Of a DNA stretch of 64,000 nt, positions 34,961-46,193 are shown in pieces. Both the position numbers and the translations under genes were made by a program. Source of the DNA: Rhizophagus clarus (Eukaryota > Glomeromycota > Glomeromycetes > Glomerales > Glomeraceae); contig BLAL01000194.1 in assembly GCA_015698045.1 (NCBI GenBank), forward strand, positions 310,001 through 374,000. Reading direction: 5' to 3'. How positions within the stretch are numbered: position 1 is the stretch's first letter; each line of letters begins with the position of its first letter. The notes under the pieces were generated by a model. It saw only the letters and a list, made by a program, of their open reading frames with translations. It had not been told where the DNA came from and ran no database searches.

Positions 34961-35309
34961 CATTAATAAAAATGGAATACCAAAACTGTCAAGAACATAG
35001 GTTGGCTAACCATAGGTATTATTTTATAGCAAAATTGTTTATGATATCGTTTTAACTTTATAAACTAAATAATCGATTCAGTTTATTTAAATTAAAATAA
35101 TGATCTCAGGAATAATAATAGCCTTAATATTTATAATTGTATTTTTTTTTATATAAACCTGAAATTATTTTATTGTCACAAAGTTCAATTGAAAGATTTG
35201 GAAAATCCGGAAAACCGTAATTTACCGTGTCATAGTAATCTGCGCCTGGTCACATTCTTTTGAATTTAAAGTTAACTTTAATAAATAAGTAAATAAAAAT
35301 GAGTAAATA

Positions 35310-36620
35310 ATAAACATATATTATAAATGTTATAATTTATGAAGAAAAACTAAATTTGATAATAGATGCGTATACAAATACGTAAATAAAAAATAAAGTC
35401 ACAACCAATAAGGGGAAGACAGAAACTATTTCGTAAATATTACAAAAAAAAAAGAAGACTACTACGAAATTGATATTTCATGTTTACTAAAAATCATTAA
35501 AGAATATCCAAACTTTATTCTTAATTCCGCCAAAGGATTCCTTGCCAAATCGTGAAAAAAATTCCAATTAATCTTCGATAAGTTTTAATTGACCAAGATT
35601 TGATAAAAACTGTAGATTTCCAAAGCACACCATATTAGACACTCGTATTATTTATCTTTACAGCTATTATAGCCAGTGCTATAGCAATCGCCAATTGCGC
35701 TACTAATTTTAAAAATTCAATATTTTTACTGTAGTATCTTTTGTTATTTTTATGAAGAAATGTTAGAAATGATTAATTAGTTAACAACACTAGTGCAACA
35801 AATGATATAATGTATAAACGTTAGATAACTCACTCCATGATGAATTTATGATGATTTAGCAAATGAATAGAGAATTATGTGAAAAAAGTCTTTCAGAATC
35901 TCTAGGGTTATAAATAATATTATTAGGTAGTACAGATGAAAGCGAGTTTTATATACAACCTTATAAAGTTTCTTTACCCGATTTGATATGGGATTTCTCA
36001 TTTTAATTTGAGATTTCAAATTGGAAACGATCTTTCATGATTCCATAATTCATTGCCATTTTGATGTCCATCAGATTGAAATAGACCATAAATCTCTCAA
36101 TTCACAATAGGAAAGTCTCTTTCAATTAAGGACTTTGATAAATTGGCCATTAATTTTGTAGGATATTATGGTTTCATGTATTTTCACCTTTCTCATAATA
36201 TGACATAATTTAGAAGGTCATTCATTATTCTCCAATCACATGCAATTGATTAGTGATGTTAAGTTCAAAGAAACTTGTAATTTTTATTAATCTAGAATAT
36301 GAAATAGACTTTCTGTCATCACATGTAACTTATTACCGATCATAAATATTTTTAATTAATAAAATGACGGTTGAAGTAGCATTAAATCAGAATGACCAAC
36401 CAAAAAGTAAAACTAATAATCATGTAATATTTAAATCATCAAAATAGGTGTATAAATGGTAAAATATTAATGTGGTTAACCAAATATGTCCATCCGGGAA
36501 TTCCTCCATAAAGAAATTGGGACTCATTTTGAATAAGTATTTGATACAAATAAGGAGGAAAAAGGTTCTATGAATTATGCATTTGAAACTGAAATCATGA
36601 ACTTACTTAGAAAAGGTTTG
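35310..36620. repeat. dispersed segmental duplication, copy 2
   Basis: Diverged copy of 24880-26000 (see that entry for shared blocks). Between about 35960 and 36620 it holds AT-rich DNA with AAATTGGGACTCATTTTGAA motifs that recur at about 36975-37000. No gene other than the small one at 35635-35838. Confidence 0.5.
35635..35838 (-). pseudogene. truncated paralog of the small membrane protein
   Basis: Exon 1 ATGGA (35838-35834), a 96-nt intron (35833-35738, GTGAGT...AAAAG), then exon 2 (35737-35635). The product is 35 residues: MEYYSKNIEFLKLV, then a hydrophobic helix AQLAIAIALAIIAVK, then INNTSV and TAA. Relative to the gene at 25077-25416 it loses the charged C-terminal tail; decayed matching sequence continues past the stop. 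Splice signals and start are conserved between the copies. It may still make a membrane peptide or be a dead copy. Confidence 0.45.
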
Positions 36621-36774
36621 GAAGGATATAAGTAGTTCAAAGAAATTTAACTTCTTTTTAATGTGCTGTAGAACATGAAAACTATAATTAGTCAAGTCCC
36701 AAGAGAGAGACTTGGGCCATCACATGTAACTTACCGATCATATATATTTTTAACTAATAATAATAGTAAAAAGA

Positions 36775-36860
36775 ATGTACGGAAATTTTGAATCAAAAAT
36801 GTCCGTAAAATGAGAATGTCCGGAAGTTTACAATATTCTATTTTCCGGACATTTTTGATG
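36775..36860. repeat. short inverted repeat with ATGTCCG motifs
   Basis: TCAAAAATGTCCG, then GAATGTCCGGAAG, face TTTTCCGGACATTTTTGA about 70 bp away, so the block can fold into a hairpin. It resembles in layout the iterated-end elements at 17900-18575 and 37494-37892. Confidence 0.45.
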
Positions 36861-37493
36861 ACGATTGATCGACAAACTAAAATCATGTGACAAGACAAAT
36901 CGAAAAAAAAATTACGCAATACTTTCGATTTGACTAAGCCAATTACGTTTATCCAGAAATTCTTATGGTCCATTATCTTTTGAAGAAATTGGGACTCATT
37001 TTAAGCATGGTTCAAAATTAAAGATGAAAGAGACACATACATTTTTACAGTACATTGTGGTGCTTTAATTGTGTCTTTACTATCTTTAATTCATTCAATA
37101 TTTCCTCGAACAATTCAATGTACTGATTCATTATTAGTCTTTATCTTTTCATTAATTGCATTTTTAGGTAAAGCTAAACTCTTTCTGCACCATTGTGATA
37201 CTATTTAATATACTACTTATTGTCGAATTTTTATACCATGTTGTTGTTATCTTACAGTATTCATAACATGAATTAAACATTATGTTATTAATGAATTATT
37301 TCCCCCTAGATATATTTACAATATATAAATTAGACTTTATAGTTAGATCTTGAAATAATATATGATATAATTTTCTGAAATGGTAAAAAAAAAAGAGTTT
37401 AATAATCAACAATAATTACTTTAAGAACTAACTTATAAATCCTGATTACAAGATAATCGTATAGCAATTAAACTTAATTTGTTCCTGTAACTT

Positions 37494-37892
37494 GATTTTA
37501 CCAACATGTACATTTTACCGACACTCATTTTACCGACACTTATTTTACCAACACTTGTAGTATTTATTGCTATTCCAACCCACTTCAGTTATGAAAATTA
37601 AAATACAAAAATTTATTTATTAGTTTAGTCCTTTTTTTGTAAACATTCTAGAATCTAGAGTATATTAATTTATTATTATTATTTAAAATGATATATTCAT
37701 TCTGCAATTCACAAAAGTTTATTTTAAACGATAAAAAATAAAACCAAAATAAATAGATAAATATTTCTATATTACTTTATCTTATTACAAACTTATAAAT
37801 GTATACATTATTGTCGGTAAAATGTACCTGTCGGTAAAATGAGTGTTGGTAAAATGATTGTCGGTAAAATGATTGTTGGTAATGTGAATGGG
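37494..37892. mobile_element. element with iterated TTTTACCGACA ends in inverted orientation
   Basis: The left end (37496-37555) has four units of about 15 bp (ATTTTACCGACACTC / ATTTTACCAACACTT). The right end (37810-37888) has the inverse motif five times (GTCGGTAAAATG, GTTGGTAAAATG). The 250 bp between are AT-rich and non-coding. It replaces the 3' end of the adjacent BTB-TLDc pseudogene. Confidence 0.6.
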
Positions 37893-39120
37893 CCTCAAAG
37901 GATTATATCTTCCAATAATTTCTTCAGTTTCTTTTATTTTAATGAATGTAACAATATGAGATATATTATCACATAATTTTAGGAGTAAATCCATCTCTAC
38001 TTCCTCTTAATGATAATTTGAATTTATATGGTAAATATAATTCTCTTGTATAAGCATATTTGCTTTTAATATCAATTTTATCAATCCATCTTGATATGAG
38101 AGAAACAATATTTAAATTAACAATTTTTGAATCAATAATTCCATCAACATTTTGACATCTAGGGAGTAAAATATTATTACTTGGTTCAATATTAGGGTCC
38201 AAATAAGATTTAAATAATTCATCATAAAGTTGAGGCTTCAAAGTTTTTTATATGGCTGAACCTTGTGTAAAATTCTTCTGATGATAAACTAAAATATCTA
38301 ATTAAAGGCAAATAATGTTGTAAGGTATTCTTTATTGCTTTAAAATCATTATCTGTCCAAGTATCAGGATCTGAAATGAGAGTTGGATTTGTGCAAGACT
38401 CCATTTTAATGCATTCAGTTTCTTTCATTTGTAAATCATCCCTTTTAATAAGTGAAACCAAAGATTTTTCAGAAAGTAAAATAAAATCAAGTTATTTGAA
38501 TATATTTTGTCATGCAGTCTATACAAAATTGATGAAATTCTAATAAAGTATTAGATTGAAAACTTATTTGATAAGCAAGTCCAAAATAGTTCCAAAATGC
38601 TGGTCGATCCACTCAGATTTATGTTCAATTTCTTTGAAGGTGAAGTTGATCAGCAGCGGCCAATATATTTACAATTTCTGAAATTTCTTGTTCATTTAAT
38701 GAAACGATACCACCATAAATATACAGTAACTATATTTTATAAAAGTTGTCTTAAATATAAATATCTAAGTTATTTCTAAAAACAAATTATTACTTACTTT
38801 AAAAGAATCTGAAAAATTTCTGACGAGATATTTGGCATTTGATATGAGATAAGTACCATCATCATTCTTTTTATTTGAAGAAAAAGTTCGTCACAAAAAT
38901 GGAGATCTAATCATATGCGCACAAAATATTTTTATATTTGAATCTTTACCAATTTCAATTACTACATCATAATATTCATCATCATTTAAATTTCGGGCAG
39001 GATGTGATGATAAGTTTCAATTTTTAAAACAAGCATGTTCGTTGAAGCCCACTGGAAAGTTACAAAATGTGACTTTTTGTAAAAATTTTTTCGTCCACGT
39101 TTAGATTTGGTAATATTCAT
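37893..39120 (-). pseudogene. BTB-BACK-TLDc pseudogene, 3' end replaced by a transposon
   Basis: A minus-strand BTB-like exon (about 39000-38797) contains DDEYYDV and NIKIF and ends at a donor after SDSFK. Decayed YIYGGIVSLNEQE and ILAAADQL lie near 38730-38640. The BACK-like segment (38461-38222) has SLIKRDDLQMKETE and DPDTWTDNDFKAIKNTLQ. 38241-37969 has SYLDPNIEPSNNILLPR, ISRWIDKIDIKSKYAYTREL and LRGSRDGFTPK. 37990-37900 has KLCDNISHIVTFIKIKETEE. Several frameshifts and an apparently lost acceptor show it is dead. The TLDc domain stops where the iterated-end element begins. Confidence 0.75.
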
Positions 39121-39772
39121 TATTATAAAGCAGACGATACCACATCAACAAAGAAGGTTTGAGCAACTGTTTTTAGTAAAAGAGAAAAGGCAGAGTGGAG
39201 AAAAGCACCCAAGAGAAAATGGAATAACTTAGTAAGACAGCCACTCAATAATACATATCTACCCATTGGATATGTGGATGTCCAACCTTTTTTACTAGTC
39301 GTTTTCTTATTTGTAAACATTTTGTTCAACAAAAAGGAGTTGTGGATGTTCAGTTTTTTGATCAAGTTCACCATCATCACAGTTATCCTTTTTCAATATA
39401 TAAAAGAAGAAAAATGCCTAGAACGTTCAAATATCATTCAAATAATACATTATTTTTTAATTAGTGAATTAATATCAATATGATAAGGTAATATTTTATT
39501 TCATCGTAATTTTATAATGTATAATTTTGTTGTTAATATCTTTTTATTTATTTTAGGAATAGAGAAATTTCGTAGAATGTTACAAAATTAGTAAAACCAA
39601 TTTTTATGGGTATTTTAAACGATTGTGTTTATGAGACTTAAAAAATATTAAAACGAAGGTTGCTCAATTTGGTTCTTTTGCATTTTATATTCTTAAAATT
39701 TTATCGAGAAATTTTTTCCGCATCATAATTACAGTTATAAAAATATTGTACTTGTTTAATATATAAAAGCAT
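39121..39772. other. intergenic, no gene seen
   Basis: AT-rich. Two overlapping open frames on opposite strands near 39123-39483 have no recognisable content. Nothing else stands out before the hAT-like element starts at 39773. Confidence 0.35.
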
Positions 39773-40250
39773 AGGATTGGAATCGATTTTTCCGAAATCG
39801 AATTAATCGTAAGTCGAGCCAAATTTGATTATCGAAGCATTTTTTTATTTTTATTTTTTATTTTTAAACACGAACAAACAATTAGGACAGAAATAATATT
39901 GGTTATCAAATACAAAATGACAAACGATACGCAATCCATAACTAACTATCACCAACTCTAAAAGAGCTAGTTTTGTCCGCCTGAGAAACAGAAGCAGAAA
40001 ATCATCTGCTTACCGAGCCCAAGAGGACTACCATTCACACCCCCCAAAAAAAAGGAAAAGAAACTGATGAACTAGAATTACAAAAAGAAAATAAAAAGAA
40101 CTCTATATTAAAATGTGATGTCGAATCAATGACATGATTATACCATGGGCCATGGTGGCGAAAATTACTTGATGTAGCATATATGAACGCTACGCTGTGG
40201 TCTTGTAAACTTCAGAACGAAGCAGTTTGGTAAAATTGAGATTCGGTATG

Positions 40251-43200
40251 TCATCGTGTATACGAAAAGTGGTGGCTCGTTGTGGAGTCTTCATTCCAGT
40301 TTTGCTGGGTATGGTTATTATTTGGACGTGTTTTGTGGGTTTTACGCCTATACTGTTTGTAAGAATTTTTAGTAATTCGTTGTGCTACTTTCCATTTTTT
40401 GAAACTATCATTACGAGGTTTCCAAATAATTCGTTTAATCAGTTGGGTAAGATCATAAAATTTGCTGAGGATTTTGTTGCGAAGAGTTTTCTTGTGTTTG
40501 TATTTCCCTCTGAAGATATAACTGAAGTCATGCGTGATAATTTGACGAGCCGTTAAATAGAAGGCACTGTCGGTTGTAGGTAGGGGTAAGTTACCTCTCG
40601 GTTGTAGGAAAAATTGGAAAATAGAATTGTTGTTTAATTCCGTTTCTAAAAAGGAGTCTCCGTGGTCACACGTTTGTCTGATGTCGGTCTTTAAATCTTG
40701 TACGAACTGGACGATGTGCGGGCGTAAAATTTCTAAGTGTACAGGACATAGCCATAGGCTTTCATTTGTTTCTTCATGTTGGTTACAAGTCCAACAAGTT
40801 CTTTTGTCTTTGAACAAGGCAGGATATCGACGATATAAAACGTCCATTGTAGGGAGTAAGTTATTGACCGTTTTGCGTTGCCACGCTCTGAATTTAGTTA
40901 ATTTATGACTAGTAGGGCGATCATGTGAGTTATATTTGAAGAATTCTTCAGTCATCAACCAATCTATCTGTTGGTTAAACGAAGCTTGCTTTAGGACGGT
41001 ATTGGTCGTATAATCTAACCACGCATTGAATTTTTGTCGATTTCCAATATCTCGAGCGATGTGTCGTACATTGTGATCTACAACTATGTTATCCTGGTGT
41101 TGATCCCAAATAAACTGGATATTGTTTGGTAAGTGTTGCCGATTTATTTCTATCAAGTGTGTGGAGGTGAAACCTGCTTTCGCAAGGATGTCCGCTTTGT
41201 CATTGTTTCGGTTGCCAGAATGAGCTTTAACCTTGTGTAAATGAACTATTAGAGAATTGACCTCAATAATTTTGGCGATGATGAACCAGATATTATGATT
41301 CGGAATCTTTAATTGTCGTCTTGGTGTGGTAAGGCGTTTTGTAATGGTGTGAAAAGTGTTAATACAACAGAGGGAATCCGTATATATGTTAACTTTGGAA
41401 CGTGGTGGACAAATTAAAAGTGCTGTGCAGATTGCGTACGCTTCTGCCTTGGTTGATGATGGGAAATGTTTGCAAGAGCCTGAGAATGTAATAGGTGAAG
41501 GTGTGGATGGTTGTGTTACATGCCATCCGATGCCCATGGTAATATCTTGTCGTTGTTCGAGGTTGCATGCACCATCGGTATATATTTCTATAGTAGTATC
41601 TTTCGAACAAGAAGATAATATTTCATAAAAATTAAATAAAATCGAAACTGAAAAAGAAGATAAAAGAAAAAAATGATGTAAAAAAGTTAAAGGATATCTA
41701 TTCAATGTAGAAACAGATGGCGAAGATATATTATTAGAAATTCTATGACTCTCGATATCAAGCAATTGATGCGTTCGTAAGTAATCGTTATACGCTAAAA
41801 TTCGCAAGGAATGATGGCTCTGTGTTGTTTGTACTCTCTTTTGCGTATGTCGTTCAGTTTTCCTTCGGAGCGAGTTGTCTTTCGTCTGATGGAGATTGTT
41901 TTGAATCTTTAAGTTTAGACTTCGGTCAATAGCAAAGAATAATATACACTTTGGTCTTAGATCTGCTATATAGTATGGATAATGAAGGCTACATCCTTCG
42001 CATTGTTGTAAGAAGTTAGGGCGGGAGTTGGGAGTGTGATCTCTCGTATCATTAAAGTTGTCAATGATTGGGCACGGGACCCAATGTTCCATGATCATCA
42101 TTGGAGAGTTGGGGTTATGGTTATCTTTGCTCAGAATTTTACCATATGTTGTTTCCTTAACGCTTGGTGACCAAAAATGTGCCCAGGAATTTCTTGGACA
42201 GATCATTTGATTTGTTGAATTAAAGTCTTTCTTCGGTCGTTTAATGTGCAGTGTTTGTTGTGGAAGGTGTGGGAGGTCAAAATTTAAACGCAGATTGTTG
42301 GGGTTAAGCGTATATTGATTGATCATATGTTTGTACCATAAAGGTGTCGGTCCTTTTTTATTGTGTAAAGATTTCTTAATCTCATTCCAGGATTTAAAGA
42401 AAGCACTGTCGGGTTGGATTATTTGATCTAGAAACATGATTCTCTTTGTTTTTAAAGATCGTATGTAGCGGAAGAAGTAGTTTGGGTTGATAAGGTAATC
42501 TACTATAGGGAAGTAACCACCTTTCGTCGAAAAATTAAAGTTAGTTGTAAAAGTAAAATTATAATTATGTAATAAATGTATTAGTAATTCTATATTATTA
42601 AATTTTGCTAATGGTTTCGGGAAAGTTTGGATGATATTAATAGGAGATCGGGAATACCAAAAATTGTTTTGTGATAGAAGTAAGAGAATTTTGATACAGT
42701 CTGACGTTATAGGGTTAAAGGAAGCTGTATAAAAGTTCGCCATCTTGGCACGAATTTGCAGATCGTGAAAATCTATGATGTTAGGTGTTATAGGTGTGTG
42801 TATTGCAGCGGTGTAAAAATTTTTTGGAAGACCAGAGATCGTTTTAAAAGCTGATCGTAAAATAATGTTAATGCGATTGTTAATGTGGCTGGGAACGACA
42901 ATATGTTGTGTCATATATTCAAGGCGGGGTAATATGACTTTGTTGATTACATATATAATCATGTCTTCTGTAATCTTTTTTTTCTTGATCATGTGTATTA
43001 AATGGTTCGTTGTAGTTAGTAGTTTTTGTATAATTTGTTGTGATTGTTGAAGGCGTTAAAATAAGCCCCTAGGATGCGTAAATTATCAGTTTTCCCAATT
43101 ATATCGACGTTAATACGTGTCGGTCCAAAATTTATTTCCACTGAACCTTTGTTGATGCAGTCCTGATCATTGGTTAAAAGGTGACATTTTGCCTTGTTAA

Positions 43201-46153
43201 TTTTGATGTTGCTAAAATTATAAAATTCGTCCGCGATATTTAAATGTTCTTCGAGATGTGATATTGAACTATTCAACCAAGTTGTATCATCTAAGTAACC
43301 TAATAGCTTGCAGTTTTTCTGTAAAGAGTGTATAGATGTATCATTCTGGTGATCATAAATGTTCATCGGGTGGTTGGCTTGTAAGTTTATTCTGCCATAA
43401 GTAGTTTGGTTGATTGCTTCGAACAATGGGTCATAATATAAGACCCATAAGATCGGTGAAATAACTTCACCTTGGATCACACCATTGCGTAAGTCAAATG
43501 AATTAGTCAAATGGTTTCCGATAATAACGCTATTTTTATGACCTTTAAAAAGGTTGATAATAGTTGATTGAAAAATCTGCGGAATGTTGAGTCGCTTCAT
43601 GGCGAGTATTAGTAGGTCTAAATTGATACGATCATATGCCTTACTGAGATCTTGGACCATGATATAAAATTTTTGATTATTCGTTATTTGGATGTCTATG
43701 CATGTCTGGATTGTTAGGATAATTTCCGCTGTCGAAGACCCCGCGATACCCGCTTGGTTGTTCGGTTGAAGTGCTTTAGTGGAAGATAAAAATTTGTTCA
43801 GTCTATCGGTGATGATTTTAACGAAGATTTTTCTAAGAGTTTCAAGTAAAATAATTGGTCTTGTTTTATCTAGCTGATAATTCCAAAACTCTGGTTTTGG
43901 TATGGGATATAGTAACGCCTCTTTCCAGGCTGAGGGGATAAACCCTGTGTTTAATATATTGTTAAAAAAAGTTAGTAGTAATTTGTAATGTGGTTTTGGA
44001 AAATGCTTCCAAAATTCATAAGTAATCCCGGTGGGGCCCGGAGCTTTGTTATTGGGTAAGGATTGTATGGTTGTTGTTAGTTCATCTAACGTGATTATTG
44101 TTGTTAGGATCGATTGATGTTCGGGAGATTTGTATTTTTCTTTATAAATTTGTTGCCAAAAGGGCGTTAAATTTTCAAATGAGGTGAATAGTGCGGGGTT
44201 GTTTGAAGATGCAACGTTCTGGTAATGATCAATTGTAATACGCTCTATATCTTCCTGGTTAGTGATCAATTGTGGGTTCTCTTCCTCAGGTGTTATTAGT
44301 AATCGATCGATGGTTATTTTTTGTGGTTTTCTTTCTAGGATTGAGTTTAACATTCGCGTTTGATTATCGCTAAAATCTTGCTGGCGGCGTTCTATATATT
44401 TATTAATATTGTGTAATCTATGTTTGTTTAAGTGTTTTTCGTATGCTTTGTGAATTTCGGTATGTAATAATTCGAATTGTACTTTGATTTCTTCATGGTT
44501 GTCACCGTTTAGGGATTCTGGCCATATATAGTTGAAATTGAACTTTTGGCTTAGGGTCGTTAGTTTTTGTAGAACTTTCTTTGTCCAGAACGTATCTTTA
44601 TTGTAAAAGTTATGTAAATTTTCAGGTATGTCGCAGTTCTGCATTGGTAGGATATATAATTTGATGAAAAATTTAAAGTGGTGTATTAGTGTTCCAATTT
44701 TTTTTTTTGCATTGCTGAGTTGTCTGATTATGAGTGGTTCCTCTGGTGTTTGTGTTAGTTTGAATTTTTTGATCGTGAATGTGCACTTTGCCGTCTTGAT
44801 GAGTACTTGGTGTAGAGCTTCTGCTTGTGCATTGATTTTGTGTGTGTTGTCTGTGTTAATGAAGAGGGCTTTGTAGTATTGTTCGTTTAAAGTGTTATTA
44901 ATTTTGTTGTGAAACTTTGACCATGTTTCGTTATCCTTGATCTGATATTGGTCATTGAGAGATCGTCTGTAGGTTTGTGTATTTGTTATAGATGGTGATA
45001 TGTTCTGTGTTTTTTCTATTGTGAAGAGGTCATTAGTTAATATATGTGCTACGACTAAGTCATAGTCCGACGTGTAACAATAGTCAGTAATAACGTCCGT
45101 AGAGTTGATCTTGTTTAGTATTAAGCTATTTGCATATATGTAATCTATTCGGAATGCACCATGGTGGTTTTTATATGTATTAGGTGGTCGTGTGAGTAAT
45201 TTCTTTTGTACATCAGCGTATTGTTGGTTTTTAAGTAATTCAAAAAACTTTTTTCGATATCCTATCACTGATCTTCCGTCTTGTCGTATTGGTGTATCAT
45301 GATCATCAAATATAACGTCGTTGTCATTGAAATCGCCTAGTACAAAGTTGTAGGTGCGTGTATTGATTTTTTTGTTGAAATGTTGTTTATACACTTCGGT
45401 TATAGCTTCATATATGTTTTGTCTGTTGGTGGTGCTGTTAGTGGGAAGATAAAAGCCGAAAATATTAATTTGATGTTTATGTTTGAAATTTAAATTGATG
45501 TATATATAGCGTCCTGGTATAGTATGGATTCTGGCTATATGTTTGAAAAATAGGTCTGAGATAATGATAGCGTTTCCTGCTTTTCTGCTTCCATCATCTA
45601 TTGGATTATTGATAATGTGGAAGTGTAGTTGATTGTGAATTTTAGTATTCGTGTGTTGTAGTTCAGTAATTTTCTGGATCGTAAAAGATTTGTGCGCTTT
45701 TGAGGATTCTTGGTGGGGTGCTTGTGTTTCATGTGTCTCACAAATGTGTAATATATGTATATTGTTGTTGATCATCGTATTAATTATATCAGGTAGTTTA
45801 TTTCTGAAGTTGCCTCGGATGTTATGGGTGGCGATACCTATGCATGGTGTTTCATGTTTGTTATTTGAAAAGGTTATAAACGGATTGAAGAATTGACCTG
45901 TGTTTTTGAAGTTGGGGTTAAAAAAGCGTCTGTTAGTGTCATTTTGTATTGTGAAGTGTGTTTCGGAGTCGTTATTTGTTTTTATTTTTTTGTTTTTTAT
46001 AGTTTTCTTATTTTTTTGTTTTTTTTGATTTTTTTGTGTCGTATTAAAATTTTTTCATTTTCTAAATGATGTAGAGGGATTTAGGTCGTAATTATGTAAG
46101 GAGTGACTAGAGTTATCAATAATTAAAGTGTCGTTATTGTCTAAGTTCGTCAT
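40251..46153 (-). pseudogene. LINE ORF2: endonuclease, reverse transcriptase, RNase H (broken)
   Basis: ATG at 46153 (MTNLDNNDTLIID). An in-frame TGA lies at 46057-46055, then the frame is open to 43016. The endonuclease has THNIRGNF, CETHE, GDFNDN, RIDYIYAN and SDYDLVVAHI. The reverse transcriptase has NKAPGPTGI, DLSKAYDRI (first Asp), GVIQGEVISPILW and GYLDDTTWL (catalytic Asp pair). Near 43030 the frame shifts: the next open stretch (IIQKLLTTTNHLIHM, 42992 on) overlaps by one base or lacks one. The RNase H has IYTDGACN, STKAEAYAICTAL, IYTDSLCC and HKVKAHSGNRNNDKADI, so its catalytic Asp, Glu, Asp and Asp are present. A C-terminal Cys/His motif follows (CWTCNQHEETNESLWLC). All catalytic residues look intact; only the two lesions disable it, unless either is recoded. 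Confidence 0.9.
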
Positions 46154-46193
46154 TTGTTGTACTATCATAAATACACAATGATGGGTGGTATTT

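Noticed and set aside
40227..41628. Plus-strand frames over the LINE
   Set aside because: Antisense shadows of ORF2. The same holds for 44628-44876, 45651-45896, 46606-46944, 47326-47862 and 32921-33661.
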